Source of the DNA: QQVM01 sp964544885
GTDB taxonomy: Bacteria > Bacteroidota > Bacteroidia > AKYH767-A > 2013-40CM-41-45
Direction of reading: 5' to 3'
Assembly (NCBI GenBank): GCA_964544885.1
Contig: CAZJDX010000006.1
Location: 80,633-144,632, forward strand
DNA length: 64,000 nucleotides
How positions within the stretch are numbered: position 1 is the first letter of the stretch; each line of letters starts with the position of its first letter. Of the stretch, positions 43,358-51,408 are shown piece by piece. Both the position numbers and the translations under genes were made by a program. Below the pieces are notes generated by a model. That model was not told the origin of the DNA. It saw only the letters and a program-made list of their open reading frames with translations, and made no database searches.

Positions 43358-43929
43358 TACCGGTTTTTAAAACCTGACTCATTGCGAAGCATACGGAGAG
43401 TCGTTCGCAAACGGTTTTTAACCGTGCCCAGCGGCAGGTTAAGTTTCAAAGATATTTCCGAAGGACTCAGTCCGGAGTAAAATAACTGATGGAAGATCTG
43501 TAAATGTTCCTTGTCTAATTCCTTCAGTTTTGACGAGAACTGATTACTGCCCGATCCGTTTTCAACTAAAGCGGAAGGTATTTCATCGGGATTCCGGATT
43601 ACGGGACTGTGCAATTGTAGATCCCGCAATTTTTCGAATGACATGCGTCTTGCAATATTGATCAACCATGCACCTAAACGGTCTTTGACCGGATTGTATT
43701 GTGAAGCGTGTTGCCAAATTTTAACGTAACAATCTATCAGCAGCTCATTTGCCAGTTGTTCCCGGCCTGTGATACGGAAAATGATACCATAAAGGATGGA
43801 TGAATAATTATCATACAGGTATTCGAGGCCTGCCGCATCTTTTTTTAAAAGCAACGGTATGACTTCGTCTTCAGATATGTGTTTATGGGAATTCAAAACC
43901 GAAAATGGGTGAATTGGTACAAGCTGCAA
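43357..43929 (-). CDS. ECF-type RNA polymerase sigma factor
   Basis: A 190-residue sigma-70 family protein with region 2 (EYLYDNYSSILYGIIFRIT to YNPVKDRLGAWLINIARRMSFEKLR) and region 4 (LFYSGLSPSEISLKLNLPLGTVKNRLRTTLRMLRN). The gene uses a TTG start if the frame is read from 43929; a second TTG lies 11 codons in. It begins 25 bases after the stop of a radical SAM gene on the same strand and is coupled to the anti-sigma gene. Targets are unknown; the downstream cytochrome/YceI operon and the upstream radical SAM genes are the nearest candidates. Confidence 0.9.
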   Translation of the reverse strand: MQLVPIHPFSVLNSHKHISEDEVIPLLLKKDAAGLEYLYDNYSSILYGIIFRITGREQLANELLIDCYVKIWQHASQYNPVKDRLGAWLINIARRMSFEKLRDLQLHSPVIRNPDEIPSALVENGSGSNQFSSKLKELDKEHLQIFHQLFYSGLSPSEISLKLNLPLGTVKNRLRTTLRMLRNESGFKNR

Positions 43930-43954
43930 AGAAACGAAAATACAGAGATTTTTT

Positions 43955-45400
43955 TCAGCCTGGCCTGTAAAGTGTCATGATCGTTTTTGCCGCAACTGAC
44001 TTTAGTTTATAGATTCCGGCTTTGATCAGGCTCTCTTTTTTTCCTTCCCGGCTCTTGTGATATGCCACTTCGTTGTGAATTCTTCTAATCGCGTAATCGT
44101 AATAACTTCTTCGATAGGTTCGCCTGAAGTCTATGTCCCGGTCGGTGTAGCTCATCCAGTCCCTTTGTTGTATAAACAAACTTTTGGTCTCATTAAACAG
44201 GTCTGTTCCGGTTATGGGGTAGGCAAGAGTAATGGTGTAATGATCGGGATTTGCCTGCAGCAGGTGTTGAATGGTTTGTTCAAGGTCTTCCCGCGTCTCT
44301 CCCGGATATCCGACCATGATAAAAGTTCCGGTTTCTATTCCTGCCTGCCCGGAAAGCTGTATCATTTCCCTTACCTGCTTCGCTTTCACCCGTCTGTCCA
44401 TCGCGTCAAGAATTTTCTGTGAGCCGCTTTCAGCACCGATCCATACCCTGAAACAGCCGCTGGCTTTGAGGTCTTCGATCACCATAGCATTCATCCGGTC
44501 TGCTCTGCTGATGCATTCATACCTGAGCTTTATACCCTGTCTTTCCAATTCTTCCCGGAATTCCCTCAACCATTTATGACTGATGGTAAACACGTCATCC
44601 ACGAACCAGATGGTATCAAATTCATAGGCGGCCTGCAACTCTCTGATTTCAGCGACCACAGAGGCCGGACTGCGACGTCTGTAACTCTGGCCATACACTG
44701 CCCTGCTGCACCACTTGCAGGTATAGGGGCAACCGCGCATTGTGGAAACGGATATCGCGGATATGCCATGCATCTGTTTCCATGCCTCCAGGTAGTAATC
44801 GAGGTTTATTTTTTTTCTGTTGGGAAAAGGTAAATGATCAAGGTCTTTCTTGAGGCTTCTTTCGCCTGTTTTGATCACTTCCTTTGCCTCGCTCAGGAAT
44901 GCGATTCCACGGATTTGCAGCAAGTCGATGCTGTTGATGGCCGGATTTTTTTCAGCACCGGTTCCTAAAATATACCGGCAGAGTTCAAGCATGCTCTCTT
45001 CCCCCTCTCCGATAACAATGAAATGAGCGCCATGCTTCAGAAAATTATCGGCATGATGCCTGACTTCGGGTCCGCCCAGAATAATCCGGCATTGCTCCAG
45101 TCCCGGAGTACGTCTCACAAAATTTATTATCCGTAAAACATTAATCCTGGTCATCAGATTAGTATAAATACCGATGATCTCGGGCTTATTTTTCAACAGT
45201 ACTGAACAGAGCGAATCAAAGTCAGAGAAGGTGGAATCAAATACTTCATGTGCCACATCGTGTTTTTCAAGCCATGCCGAAACATAAAGCAATCCGAGGG
45301 GTGGATAGGGCTTCATAATCTTTCTTTCACGAGAATCTTCGTGCAGGAAATAGCCATGCGTCAGCAGAACTTTTATCTTTGGCGAATCGGGTTGAAGCAT
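43955..45400 (-). CDS. B12-binding radical SAM protein 1
   Basis: A 481-residue protein. Residues about 8-150 form a cobalamin-binding Rossmann-type domain (PYPPLGLLYVSAWLE, ILGGPEVRHHAD, VIGEGEESM) without the DxHxxG base-off His motif. The radical SAM domain follows with Cys224, Cys228, Cys231 in TMRGCPYTCKWC and GYPGETREDLEQT. It belongs to the BchE/HpnP-like class that includes methyltransferases and cyclases. It is closely similar to protein 2 of this cluster (46453-47925), so one is probably a duplicate. It is 25 bases upstream of the ECF sigma gene and 238 bases downstream of a methyltransferase gene. Confidence 0.9.
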   Translation of the reverse strand: MLQPDSPKIKVLLTHGYFLHEDSRERKIMKPYPPLGLLYVSAWLEKHDVAHEVFDSTFSDFDSLCSVLLKNKPEIIGIYTNLMTRINVLRIINFVRRTPGLEQCRIILGGPEVRHHADNFLKHGAHFIVIGEGEESMLELCRYILGTGAEKNPAINSIDLLQIRGIAFLSEAKEVIKTGERSLKKDLDHLPFPNRKKINLDYYLEAWKQMHGISAISVSTMRGCPYTCKWCSRAVYGQSYRRRSPASVVAEIRELQAAYEFDTIWFVDDVFTISHKWLREFREELERQGIKLRYECISRADRMNAMVIEDLKASGCFRVWIGAESGSQKILDAMDRRVKAKQVREMIQLSGQAGIETGTFIMVGYPGETREDLEQTIQHLLQANPDHYTITLAYPITGTDLFNETKSLFIQQRDWMSYTDRDIDFRRTYRRSYYDYAIRRIHNEVAYHKSREGKKESLIKAGIYKLKSVAAKTIMTLYRPG

Positions 45401-45638
45401 TCTGCTCAGATCAGGTGATTAAGGAGTGGTCGAAATTATAAGAAATGGACCTCAAAAAACCATGTTGGGCCAGCGCCTGGTAATTTTTTATAAAACCGCA
45501 AGTAGGATCAAAGTACTCTGAAGCATCTGAAAACGACAAGACTTTTTGCAGGTATGGTAAGGGCATTTTTTGAATGGATTATTTTCATGATCTATCACTC
45601 CAGGGTTTTATTCAAGGCATTTTTATTTTAATTCTTCA

Positions 45639-46460
45639 TCAGGCAACCTGTTTTCTCAGGTCAATCAGAAAATGATCAGCATGATCAGCAAGAATACTAA
45701 ACCTGCCCAGCGCCTTTTCAACGGTAGTAAGCACTGTTTTGATTGCCTTTTTATCATGCAGAGACCTGTCCAGATAGGAAGGCAATAAAGAAATTCCTAC
45801 CGGCCTGACCTGGACGAGTTCAAATTGATCGTCCAGTATTTTATGCAGTTCTCCCGGGGAGTAATACCAGGTCTCCTGATACCTGTTGCCCAATTTCACG
45901 GATACAGGACCCTTTTTCAATCGTCGCGTAGCTTCTGCAGGTTTTCTCTTATAGAGAAAGTACAATCTCTCCCACAGACATCTTCTGCCCATTGCCACTA
46001 TAATCATTCTTCCTCCGGGCTTAAGTAAATTGTACAATCCGGTGGATAGATCTTTAATCTCTTCCGGCGAAAGACAATTAAATCCCCCGAAGTCGGAAAA
46101 TACCAGATCGAATTGCCTGTTCCGGTAACGTGAAGGTACTGATCGCATGTCGCACACTTCAAATTCGGGTTTCATCACATCCGTTTCGTTGTTTTTTTGC
46201 TTTGCAATACGGATCATTTCATCCGAGATGTCGGTTGCCATGACCTTATATCCCTTCCCGGAAAGATAAAACGCGTCCTCACCCGTACCGCAGTTCAATT
46301 CCAGAACTGAAGCGCTGTTGCTGAGTCTGACTTTATCTTCGAGATACTTCCATACAATATTCCTCTGCATTCTTCCTGTCCAGGTATGGGTGAATTCCGT
46401 GTCATACCTGAGTGCCAGTTCATCAAAAGGATTTTCAGTCATATTGTTGACACTATTCAT
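45639..46460 (-). CDS. Class I SAM-dependent methyltransferase
   Basis: A 273-residue enzyme with the glycine-rich SAM loop LELNCGTGEDAFYLSGKGYKV, then ATDISDEMI, VFSDFGGFNCLS and LLKPGGRMIIVAMG. The C-terminal part (KKGPVSVKLGNRYQETWYYSPGELHKIL) is like that of small-molecule O/C-methyltransferases. Its start overlaps the end of radical SAM protein 2 by 8 bases, so they are translated together. Substrate unknown. Confidence 0.88.
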   Translation of the reverse strand: MNSVNNMTENPFDELALRYDTEFTHTWTGRMQRNIVWKYLEDKVRLSNSASVLELNCGTGEDAFYLSGKGYKVMATDISDEMIRIAKQKNNETDVMKPEFEVCDMRSVPSRYRNRQFDLVFSDFGGFNCLSPEEIKDLSTGLYNLLKPGGRMIIVAMGRRCLWERLYFLYKRKPAEATRRLKKGPVSVKLGNRYQETWYYSPGELHKILDDQFELVQVRPVGISLLPSYLDRSLHDKKAIKTVLTTVEKALGRFSILADHADHFLIDLRKQVA

Positions 46461-47925
46461 GATTCAGCTTCGCTTTCACTGAGGCATTCATCAGGTTCTT
46501 GTAATACAAGGAGCTTCCATAATAAACCGGTACACCTGCAATTCTTCTAAGCTTATTTTTATTGAACTGTGATGGTTCTTTCAACAGGTTTTTAATCTCG
46601 GAGATTCCCTGTCTGGTTCTGTAGTGACGGTGAACGAAGCGCTGAAGGTATTTATAGAATGCAGGAGGATATGTATTGCGAAACATCATAGCCATTTCAT
46701 CGCTGTCGGTCCAGTTAGCTTTTTGCTTCAGTTCGTTTTTTACCTTTTCATAGAAGACAGTTCCCGGCAAGGGGTATGATACCGAAATACCAATATCATC
46801 CGGGAGAAGGGCAAGTACCATGTCAAGTGTTAGCTGTATATCGTCCATGGTCTCACCCGGATATCCGAACTGAAGAAAGAAAGCGGGTTTTATTCCTTGC
46901 TTCCTGAGTAACCTCGTTGCCTGTTCGATCTGGGATACGCTGATTCCCTTATCCATGGCATCTAGTATTTTCTGAGAGCCGCTTTCTGCACCCATCCATA
47001 CTGTTTCGCAACCACTCCTTGCCAGCGATTCAATGGTGTCTGAGCGGAGCAGCAGATCCACACGCGACTGGATCTTATACCTGAATTTCCTGCCTGTCTT
47101 TGCCACTTCAATGGCAAAATCACTGACCCATCCGGGTTTTAGCCCGAAAATATCGTCAGTTACCCAAAAATGATCCGCACCATACTTTCTGCTGAGGAAT
47201 TCCATTTCTTTAGCGATACGAGCGGGACTATGTACGTTATAACGGTTACCATAAATAGGTTTTGCACACCAGTTGCAATGAAAAGGACAACCACGGGTTG
47301 TGCTGATATTTATAGAAAAATATCCGTGATTTTTCAGCCACCTGGATTTGTACTCATTCAGGTCAATCAGGTCCCAGGCAGGAACGGGCAGTTCATCCAG
47401 TTCTTTCATGACCTCCCTCCTTGGAGTACGGATGATGTTTCCTTCCTGCTTCCAAATAAGTCCGTTAATAGGAAATTCAGTCTTGTTTTCTTTTAAGTCA
47501 TGGAGTAATTGTTCAAGTGTCCTTTCTCCTTCACCGACAATAATAAAGCTTGCTCCTGCATTCAGATATAGTTCCGGGTGATCCGTTGAATCACTGCCGC
47601 TGACAATTACCTTTATTCCGCGCTCTGCAGCAATCGCTGTCATTTTTAATGCCGCCTCACGCATATTGGTCAGACACATCTTTGTCAGATAATTAAATCC
47701 ATCTTCATAAATGACCAGGAAGTCCGGTGCATAGGAATCAAGGTAAGGCCTTAGCTCCCCGGGATCTTTGCTGAACATGGGATCAAAAAGACTGACATCA
47801 TATCCATTGCTCCTCATCAGTGACGCCGCATAAATGGTAGCCAGCGGAGGATAGGGCTGCTGCAAGTCCCACTGTTTGGGATCGAATCTTAAAAAATAGC
47901 TATGACAGAAAAGTACTTTTTTCAT
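46453..47925 (-). CDS. B12-binding radical SAM protein 2
   Basis: A 490-residue protein with an N-terminal cobalamin-binding domain (PYPPLATIYAASLMRSNGYDV, VSGSDSTDHPELYLNAGA, IVGEGERTLEQLL) and a radical SAM domain with Cys213, Cys217, Cys220 in TTRGCPFHCNWC and FGYPGETMDDIQ. It shares long stretches with protein 1 (both have AESGSQKILDAMD). It overlaps the NTase gene upstream by 4 bases (ATGA) and the methyltransferase gene downstream by 8 bases, so it lies in the middle of a tightly coupled operon. Confidence 0.9.
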   Translation of the reverse strand: MKKVLFCHSYFLRFDPKQWDLQQPYPPLATIYAASLMRSNGYDVSLFDPMFSKDPGELRPYLDSYAPDFLVIYEDGFNYLTKMCLTNMREAALKMTAIAAERGIKVIVSGSDSTDHPELYLNAGASFIIVGEGERTLEQLLHDLKENKTEFPINGLIWKQEGNIIRTPRREVMKELDELPVPAWDLIDLNEYKSRWLKNHGYFSINISTTRGCPFHCNWCAKPIYGNRYNVHSPARIAKEMEFLSRKYGADHFWVTDDIFGLKPGWVSDFAIEVAKTGRKFRYKIQSRVDLLLRSDTIESLARSGCETVWMGAESGSQKILDAMDKGISVSQIEQATRLLRKQGIKPAFFLQFGYPGETMDDIQLTLDMVLALLPDDIGISVSYPLPGTVFYEKVKNELKQKANWTDSDEMAMMFRNTYPPAFYKYLQRFVHRHYRTRQGISEIKNLLKEPSQFNKNKLRRIAGVPVYYGSSLYYKNLMNASVKAKLNHE

Positions 47926-48887
47926 GAATTCAGACGGACTGAATATTGTTGTTCGAAATCCTTTATTCGTGTTTCATACATGCTTAGTATTTTTTCCTGA
48001 TAACCGAGTGGATGATGTTTTGATTCATTTTTCCTGCTGCGTAGTCGGTGATCAAAAGTATCCGGATCAAAGTGACTGAATTTTTTCTTCCAGTACTTTA
48101 AAGTCAGTTTGAAAAAAAGGTTGTCCAGGTTTTCTCCGGCCTTACCTGAAAGAATTTTCTCAAGACGGTTTTTGAAGGCAAAACTGGTTGTTGGAACGAT
48201 ATGCTTCGCACATCTCAATGATAGTTTGGGATAATACTGACGATACCACGTATTTTCACTCATCAAACGGTGATACAGTCCTTCGTTATAGGTTGGAATG
48301 AGGAAGGCAAGCTCAGTTGCGGTAAAGATATTCTGGTTTGGAATCATCAGGGATTCTTCCGTAATGAAGTAATTCAGACAAAAATATTTTTTTGAGTTGA
48401 AAAGGAATATCTTCTTGAATAAAATGAGGAATGTTCTGCATATCCACATCCTTTCCGGGGCTGTGATCACAAAATAATCGATGTCTGCATCCTTATCCAT
48501 ATAGTTTTTTGATATGGAACCAGACAGCAGGACGCCCCTCACATAGGGGAATCGTGAGATGAGTCCGGAATACCACCTGGCCCTGGCCAGCGCTTTCTCT
48601 GCCATCGCTTCCCCATCCAGTCTTCTTTTGATAGCAGTATCTTTTATGAAAATATGGTAGTAGGAACCGGATTTTCTGATCAAACCGGCATCACAGAGTC
48701 TGCTTAAATTTTTATTTACTATTTCTGATCCTTCAGCACCAAATGGCGAATAAGAGGCTATTTCACTTTCTTTCAATGGGTGATTGAAAATATCAAAGTA
48801 AAGCAGGATGCGGAGGATGGAGATCTCGGCATCTGTCAGTAAGACAGCGGTAATTTTATGTTCAACTGAGATGGTTTCGCTCAGCAT
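47922..48887 (-). CDS. Winged-helix plus nucleotidyltransferase-domain protein
   Basis: A 321-residue protein. The N-terminal about 85 residues look like a winged helix (DAEISILRILLYFDIFNHPLKESEI, LSRLCDAGLIRKSGSYYHIF). Residues about 110-150 carry the polymerase-beta-like nucleotidyltransferase motif: GVLLSGSISKNY then DADIDYFVI (GSx8-DxD type). The remainder is helical, with FLIPTYNEGLYHRLMSENTWYRQYYP. It overlaps radical SAM protein 2 by 4 bases and follows a methyltransferase gene by 3 bases. No catalytic role is known for this architecture; it may nucleotidylate a small molecule or protein. Confidence 0.7.
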   Translation of the reverse strand: MLSETISVEHKITAVLLTDAEISILRILLYFDIFNHPLKESEIASYSPFGAEGSEIVNKNLSRLCDAGLIRKSGSYYHIFIKDTAIKRRLDGEAMAEKALARARWYSGLISRFPYVRGVLLSGSISKNYMDKDADIDYFVITAPERMWICRTFLILFKKIFLFNSKKYFCLNYFITEESLMIPNQNIFTATELAFLIPTYNEGLYHRLMSENTWYRQYYPKLSLRCAKHIVPTTSFAFKNRLEKILSGKAGENLDNLFFKLTLKYWKKKFSHFDPDTFDHRLRSRKNESKHHPLGYQEKILSMYETRIKDFEQQYSVRLNS

Positions 48888-48890
48888 GAT

Positions 48891-49652
48891 TCAGGTTTTT
48901 GTTTCATAGCGCTTCTTTATCTGAAAAATAAAATTGTTTTCCAGCAGATTTTTGGTCTTGTGTACGCAATGTAAGTCAAACTTTTTTTCGTTCGCTATAC
49001 TCTTAATGGTACCGGTTTCGGTTTCGCCTGAAAGGACCATATATATCAGGCTATTGCTGTCTGTAAAATTTTCCAGGCCCCGGAACAACTTTATGAAATA
49101 TTCAAAATTCTCACCACAATACCAGGCATGACCGGCGTAGTCTTCCGGAGTTCCCCGATAATAGGGAGGGTTGATCAGGATAAGATCAAACGCTTCGGGT
49201 GTCAGATTTTCAAACAAGTCAGATGTTCTGACTTCCATACTGCCCCCTCCGGCTCTGATGAGATCAGTATTCAGTTTGATATTCTCGCGGAGGCCTGAGA
49301 CGGCTTCAGGGTTTATATCGATGGCAAGAACACGGGAGCCTTTGGTGGCGCAATAAACGGAGAGCAGTCCGGAGCCGGCGCCGGGTTCAAGAACTTTTTT
49401 ATCATGCAGGTCTGTACCGGCAATAAAGTCAAGCATGATCCGTGTGCTGAAGAACAGACCCGGGTGAAATACTCCCGGTCTTATACTAAGACGGATGTTT
49501 TTGTATGCATATTTTCTTTTGCTGGAAATATACCAGCGTACAAAGGGGCGATAGAAAATTTCCAATACCCTTTTCAGGACCTTAACGGAAAGCCGTTTAT
49601 CGCTTCGTTCCGGAAATTCGAGGATCATGGAAGGTTTATCGTTTGGCAACAT
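48891..49652 (-). CDS. SAM-dependent methyltransferase with NPPY motif
   Basis: A 253-residue class I methyltransferase: LEPGAGSGLLSVYCATKGSRVLAIDINPEA for the SAM site and INPPYYRG for the acceptor site, as in N6-adenine or glutamine methyltransferases of the PrmC/HemK type. The N-terminal part (FYRPFVRWYISSKRKYAYKN) is basic. It is followed 3 bases later by the winged-helix/NTase gene and has its own exact -7 element upstream. Whether it modifies protein, nucleic acid or small molecule is not decidable. Confidence 0.82.
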   Translation of the reverse strand: MLPNDKPSMILEFPERSDKRLSVKVLKRVLEIFYRPFVRWYISSKRKYAYKNIRLSIRPGVFHPGLFFSTRIMLDFIAGTDLHDKKVLEPGAGSGLLSVYCATKGSRVLAIDINPEAVSGLRENIKLNTDLIRAGGGSMEVRTSDLFENLTPEAFDLILINPPYYRGTPEDYAGHAWYCGENFEYFIKLFRGLENFTDSNSLIYMVLSGETETGTIKSIANEKKFDLHCVHKTKNLLENNFIFQIKKRYETKT

Positions 49653-49718
49653 CGGCAGGAGAGTTTAATGCTCAACCCTGTACATTTCATAAAGCATTGC
49701 TTGCTTGGAAAAACTTAC

Positions 49719-49726
49719 CAAAGATA
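49719..49726 (-). promoter_or_regulatory. Candidate -7 element inside the radical SAM cluster
   Basis: TATCTTTG on the minus strand is an exact match to TAnnTTTG, in the 194-base gap between radical SAM protein 3 and the NPPY methyltransferase, about 66 nt before the latter's start. No good -33 element is seen. Confidence 0.4.
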
Positions 49727-49846
49727 GACCTTTCCGGGTTGGTTTGTTCCGGAATCGCGCAATTTCATTTTCATTTTTTCTCACCGTTTTTAAGACCGGT
49801 CTTGATTGTAATGAAAGCACCGATAATCGTAAGTTGAGAAGTTGTT

Positions 49847-51364
49847 TTAAAAACCTTCCTTCTCAGGTTGTCTGTATCGCCACAATTTTTGGAGGGACTT
49901 TATCTCATATGGATAATCATAGATCCTTCGGTGATAACGGAATGAAGAAAGCATTTTCAGAAGCCTGGCTTTGCGATCGCTGAGCCGGATATCGGAGACC
50001 GTCGGATAATAACCATTGAGTACTGTTTCAAAGTTTCTGATATGATCGACCATTTCTTTTGTGAGCCAGGGAGTGAGAGGATTCTTTCTAAGGTCGAACT
50101 TCTCCCATTGCGGCGATATCCATTCTTCAAGAGTTGTTGGAAAGCGGAAACCGGATTTCAATACCTCTTTGAACATCTCGCTATTCTCTGTGGGCACCGG
50201 ACTGTAAATATAAATTATGATCTCAGTTTCAGGATTGATTTCCTTTATCTTGCGGATGAAGGAGATATCGTTTTTGATCTGTTGCCAGACCTTTTCTTCC
50301 GTCTCAGCGGGCGTGCCAAGTACAAAGGAATATTCAGGAATGATGTCAAACTTTTTCATCCGTGCGGCAAACCTTTTTATTTGTTCCGCTGACTGCGTGC
50401 CGCCTTTATCCATGCGTTTTAGCACCTCATCATTGCCGGTTTCAGCCCCGAAGAAGATCATCCTGCACCCCGATCTTCGCATCATCGACAAGGTTTCATC
50501 TGAATATTTGTCAATGGTGTCAATCCTTCCTTCTCCCCACCAGTTCATCCCTTCGTTCATCATCAGCGTTGAAAAATCCAGCGTCCGCTTTTCCGACACA
50601 AAAAAATTATTATCATGGAATTCGATCGCCGTGCCGCCGAAGTTATTCTTCAGATACATAATGTCCTTGTAAATATTCTCGGCGGATTTGCCTTTCCATC
50701 GTGCATTGTAAATCGGGACAACCGCGCAGAAAGAACAAGTGAACGGACATCCGAAACTGGAATGATAAGCGATCGTCCGGCTTCCCAGATACGTTTTGCC
50801 CAGGTATTTCTTCAAAGGATAGATTGCATTTAGTTTTTCGTATGGCAGGCGCGGCAAGAGATCCTGATCATAGAGCTCATCTTTCGAAGTTTTGATGATC
50901 CTGATTTCAGGTCCTGATGATTCTGCATAGATAAGATTATTGATCTTATTAAAATTTTTATCCTTACAGCGCAAAGCATCCAGCAAAGCGGGAAAGGCCT
51001 TGTCGCCCGGACCATTAATAATAAAGTCAACGTAACCCGATTTCAAGACCGTCTGGAATTGATTTGAAGGGAAATATCCACCCCAGATGATCAGGATATC
51101 AGGAAATTTATCTTTTATTTTTTTTGAAAAAGGGATCGCCTGTCTCAGCTGCGGTCCCGGCATTACAGTGCAGGCAAAATATGCATACCCTCCGCTCTCC
51201 AAACAGGCTTTGATCTTCAGCCATGGATCTTTTTCAAGGTTCCCGTCAATGATCATCCATTCATAGTTGTGATCAACGGAAGCGGCAACCTGCAAGACAC
51301 TGTTGGGAATTCTCGGCTTGTTTTCTGCTGAACGCGGATTGAATAATAAAACCTTGCCTGACAT
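49847..51364 (-). CDS. B12-binding radical SAM protein 3
   Basis: A 505-residue protein with an N-terminal cobalamin-binding-like domain (KVLLFNPRSAENKPRIP, IIWGGYFPSNQF, FIINGPGDKAFPALLDAL) and radical SAM cysteines at 206, 210 and 213 in SSFGCPFTCSFC. It is more divergent than proteins 1 and 2: the usual GYPGET is GTPAET, and the first domain has GPGD in place of GEGE. The long C-terminal region is rich in basic and aromatic residues. The start codon lies 5 nt after an exact -7 element. It follows the GT87-like gene by 44 bases. Confidence 0.88.
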   Translation of the reverse strand: MSGKVLLFNPRSAENKPRIPNSVLQVAASVDHNYEWMIIDGNLEKDPWLKIKACLESGGYAYFACTVMPGPQLRQAIPFSKKIKDKFPDILIIWGGYFPSNQFQTVLKSGYVDFIINGPGDKAFPALLDALRCKDKNFNKINNLIYAESSGPEIRIIKTSKDELYDQDLLPRLPYEKLNAIYPLKKYLGKTYLGSRTIAYHSSFGCPFTCSFCAVVPIYNARWKGKSAENIYKDIMYLKNNFGGTAIEFHDNNFFVSEKRTLDFSTLMMNEGMNWWGEGRIDTIDKYSDETLSMMRRSGCRMIFFGAETGNDEVLKRMDKGGTQSAEQIKRFAARMKKFDIIPEYSFVLGTPAETEEKVWQQIKNDISFIRKIKEINPETEIIIYIYSPVPTENSEMFKEVLKSGFRFPTTLEEWISPQWEKFDLRKNPLTPWLTKEMVDHIRNFETVLNGYYPTVSDIRLSDRKARLLKMLSSFRYHRRIYDYPYEIKSLQKLWRYRQPEKEGF

Positions 51365-51369
51365 ACGAT

Positions 51370-51377
51370 CAAAGATA
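51370..51377 (-). promoter_or_regulatory. Candidate -7 element of radical SAM gene 3
   Basis: TATCTTTG on the minus strand, exact match to TAnnTTTG, 5 nt before the ATG. The -33 region has no TTTG. The predicted mRNA is leaderless, and the element would separate this gene from the GT87-like gene upstream. Confidence 0.45.
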
Positions 51378-51408
51378 GAATTCCTTTTGATTGTTCAGGC
51401 TGTTCTGT

